From NCBI GenBank assembly GCA_947459215.1, contig CANHCQ010000013.1, positions 1 to 64,000 on the forward strand: a stretch of 64,000 nt of DNA. The letters run 5' to 3'. A program made the position numbers and the translations under genes. How positions within the stretch are numbered: the stretch's first letter is position 1; each line of letters starts with the position of its first letter. The notes beneath the pieces were generated by a model that ran no database searches, was not told the DNA's origin, and saw nothing but the letters and a program-made list of their open reading frames with translations. Below, piece by piece: positions 62,371-64,000 of this stretch. Origin of the DNA: Phycisphaerales bacterium (GTDB lineage: Bacteria > Planctomycetota > Phycisphaerae > Phycisphaerales > UBA1924).

Positions 62371-63183
62371 CTACTTCCTCGCCACCACGCACACAACCCA
62401 GTTCTCGTCGAGGTCGTCGGGCTCGCGGACCGGGTTCAGCAGCACGCGGCCTTCGTTGTCGATGGCGTCGCCGAGGCGGCTGTGAACCTCGACGTTGGTG
62501 AACCCAGCTTCAGCAAGGGCGTCATGGAGTTCGGGGAGCGACCAGAGGCGCCAGTCGTACGTGAAGGCGTCGGGGAAATCGATCGCGGGCGCGGGTTGCT
62601 TGGCTCGCGGGTTCGCGGGCGTCTTGGTGCGGGCGGGCCAAGCTTTGAAATGCAGGGCGTCGACCACGCGGCCGGTGCGCGGGTCGGCGGTGCGCTGCTC
62701 GAAGGTGTACTCGATGAGCTCGCCGGACCATGGTCTTTGCTTCGGCGCACGCAGCAGCTGAATGATCTTGCCGGGGGTGAAGGCGTCGCGTCCGCCGTAG
62801 AGATCGAAGACGAGGACGCCGCGGCGGTTGAGGCTCTGTCGTGCGGCCTTCAGGTAGCGGAGCAGGTCGCGGCGCGTGTGGTGGTAGCCGATGGGGAAGT
62901 TGGTGGCCGCGACGATGTCGGCCTTCGCGGTGCAGGTCTCAGCGTCGGCCTCGATGGTGCGGATGCGTTTGGCCTTGGCACGCTTGAGCGGCTCGGGGTC
63001 GAGATCGACGGCGATGGCGCGGCGGGCGGGATGCGAGGCGGCCCAGGCGCGGGCGAGGGCCGCGCTGCCGCTGAAGTCCTCGCGGAGCGTGCGCGGGTTG
63101 TGGGCGTGGGCAGCGAGGAGGAAGGGGATGACGCGGGTCGGCTCGGTGACGCAGAGTTCGTAGAAGTCGTAATGGGAGAGCAT
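62371..63183 (-). CDS. Class I SAM-dependent methyltransferase
   Basis: 270 residues. MLSHYDFYELCVTEP starts the protein. LREDFSGSAALARAWA is motif I (acidic residue plus glycine loop), AIAVDLDPEPLKRA is motif II with acidic D binding the SAM ribose, DIVAATNFPIGYHHTRRDLLRYL and GVLVFDLYGG follow. The substrate is unknown. It lies between a GNAT gene and panC on the same strand; the 21-base gap to panC suggests one transcript. Confidence 0.85.
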   Translation of the reverse strand: MLSHYDFYELCVTEPTRVIPFLLAAHAHNPRTLREDFSGSAALARAWAASHPARRAIAVDLDPEPLKRAKAKRIRTIEADAETCTAKADIVAATNFPIGYHHTRRDLLRYLKAARQSLNRRGVLVFDLYGGRDAFTPGKIIQLLRAPKQRPWSGELIEYTFEQRTADPRTGRVVDALHFKAWPARTKTPANPRAKQPAPAIDFPDAFTYDWRLWSLPELHDALAEAGFTNVEVHSRLGDAIDNEGRVLLNPVREPDDLDENWVVCVVARK

Positions 63184-63204
63184 GGAGGGGCCAGGTGTGA
63201 GGAC

Positions 63205-64000
63205 TTAGGTCTGAGGGGCGGGCCACGGGGCGTTGTCGATGAGACGAACGCTGCCGAGTTTGGCGGCGATGAGGGCACGGCGCGGGCGGCCGGAGATCGG
63301 GGCCTCGAGGAACTGAGCATCGCGGACGACGGCGTACTGGGTTTCGAGGCCGGCGGCTTGCAGCACGGCGTGCATGTGGGCTTCTGCGGCGGCGGGTGTG
63401 GGCTTGGCTGCGGCCTCGCGGAGGGCGCGGAAGATCGCGGTCGCGCGGGGGCGCTCGTCAGCCGTCAGGAATCGATTGCGGCTACTCATGGCCAGGCCGT
63501 CGGGCTCGCGGATGGTCGGGCCGGGGATGATCCGGATGGGCAGGCCGGTCTCACGGGTCATCGCCGAGAGGACCTGCAGCTGCTGCCAGTCCTTCTCGCC
63601 GAAGAGGGCGGCGGCGGGTTGCACGAGATCGAAGAGACGACGGACGACCTGGCAAACGCCGGCGAAGTGGCCGGGGCGAAGCTTGTCCTCCAGCCCAGGC
63701 GCGGTGGCGACGCGGGGCAGCGGGGGGACGGGAATGGGGGCGTCGGTCGGGTAAACGTCCTGCGGCGTTGGCGCGTAGACGTGGGTCGCGCCACTGCGGC
63801 GGCAGAGGTCGAGATCGGTATCGAGCGTCTTGGGGTAGCGGGCGAAGTCAGCGGGGTCGTTGAACTGGGTGGGGTTCACGAAGATGCTGACGACGACCGG
63901 CCCCTGATGGACGGCCGCGGCATGGCGGATGAGGCTGGCGTGGCCATCGTGCAGCGCACCCATGGTGGGCACGAACACGCATGGCTGCGTGAGGAAGGAC
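63205..64000 (-). CDS. panC: Pantothenate synthetase (5' end cut by window)
   Basis: 265 codons visible; the frame runs off the right edge as SFLTQPCVFVPTMGAL. ATP-dependent ligation of pantoate and beta-alanine, giving pantothenate for CoA. HIGH-type motif GALHDGHASLI, VSIFVNPTQF, the pantoate segment GHFAGVCQVVRRLFDLVQP, FGEKDWQQLQ, and KMSKS-like AMSSRNRFL are all intact. About 20 N-terminal residues are missing. Upstream regulation cannot be seen. Confidence 0.95.
   Translation of the reverse strand, partial: SFLTQPCVFVPTMGALHDGHASLIRHAAAVHQGPVVVSIFVNPTQFNDPADFARYPKTLDTDLDLCRRSGATHVYAPTPQDVYPTDAPIPVPPLPRVATAPGLEDKLRPGHFAGVCQVVRRLFDLVQPAAALFGEKDWQQLQVLSAMTRETGLPIRIIPGPTIREPDGLAMSSRNRFLTADERPRATAIFRALREAAAKPTPAAAEAHMHAVLQAAGLETQYAVVRDAQFLEAPISGRPRRALIAAKLGSVRLIDNAPWPAPQT

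Noticed and set aside
1-64000. CRISPR arrays, prophage or toxin-antitoxin systems
   Set aside because: No regularly spaced direct repeats of 24-40 bases, phage structural genes or recognisable toxin-antitoxin pairs were seen.

Overview
The window is a GC-rich, gene-dense bacterial chromosome segment that most resembles the Planctomycetota, probably class Phycisphaerae. This is inferred from gene content: an ECF sigma factor next to a TPR-bearing Ser/Thr kinase, a fused SecDF, a GFTLIELL prepilin-like protein, a PEP-CTERM-like anchored protein, a secreted protein with a C-terminal dockerin-like repeat, and a NagB/PIG-L fusion. No rRNA marker is present, so the rank is not proven.

Layout. 1-106: tail of an IS110-type transposase. 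175-5757: aspS (minus strand), then an ECF sigma factor and a receptor-like kinase that overlap by 4 bases. 5764-11580 (minus): an aspartate-family/methionine operon. In mRNA order it reads SAM-riboswitch-like leader, PLP trans-sulfuration enzyme, aspartokinase-homoserine dehydrogenase fusion without ACT domains, a second PLP enzyme, aspartate-semialdehyde dehydrogenase. 11.6-12.6 kb: the longest stretch without an intact gene, holding two decayed genes. 12.6-16.3 kb: four-PAS hybrid histidine kinase, lone receiver, tRNA-Pro(GGG). 16.4-21.97 kb: pyrC, recQ, a GrpB-like protein, gapA. 22.1-25.7 kb: two lipoproteins (one with a JAMM-like C-terminus), a DUF4442 protein, and thpR with a G-quadruplex-prone leader. 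25.7-28.5 kb: two nucleotide-sugar SDR enzymes and a LysM protein. 28.5-35.2 kb: secDF, yajC, tgt, rhomboid protease. 35.3-41.4 kb: AddA/AddB-like helicase-nucleases. 41.5-45.1 kb: prepilin-like, PEP-CTERM-like and phosphodiester glycosidase-like exported proteins. 45.3-50.8 kb: thiS, thiG, an OprB-like porin, aspA and a Dcu carrier. 50.9-54.6 kb: phytase-like secreted protein, VOC lipoprotein, YbjQ protein, GH10-like secreted hydrolase. 54.7-61.2 kb: a carbohydrate block with three Gfo/Idh-type dehydrogenases, NagB-PIG-L and a xylose-isomerase-like TIM barrel. 61.2-64.0 kb: RNase P RNA, a GNAT acetyltransferase, a methyltransferase and a panC truncated by the window end.

How the genes connect. 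The clearest regulated unit is the 5.8-11.6 kb operon. A SAM-sensing leader precedes genes carrying aspartate to homoserine and into sulfur-containing amino acids, and the usual allosteric ACT domains are missing. This suggests RNA-level feedback replaces enzyme-level feedback. yajC and secDF form a preprotein export unit. aspA plus the Dcu carrier would convert aspartate to fumarate and exchange C4-dicarboxylates. The 53-61 kb region looks like uptake and breakdown of amino sugars or other glycans. Intergenic junctions repeatedly carry short near-tandem 7-9 bp repeats of unknown role.
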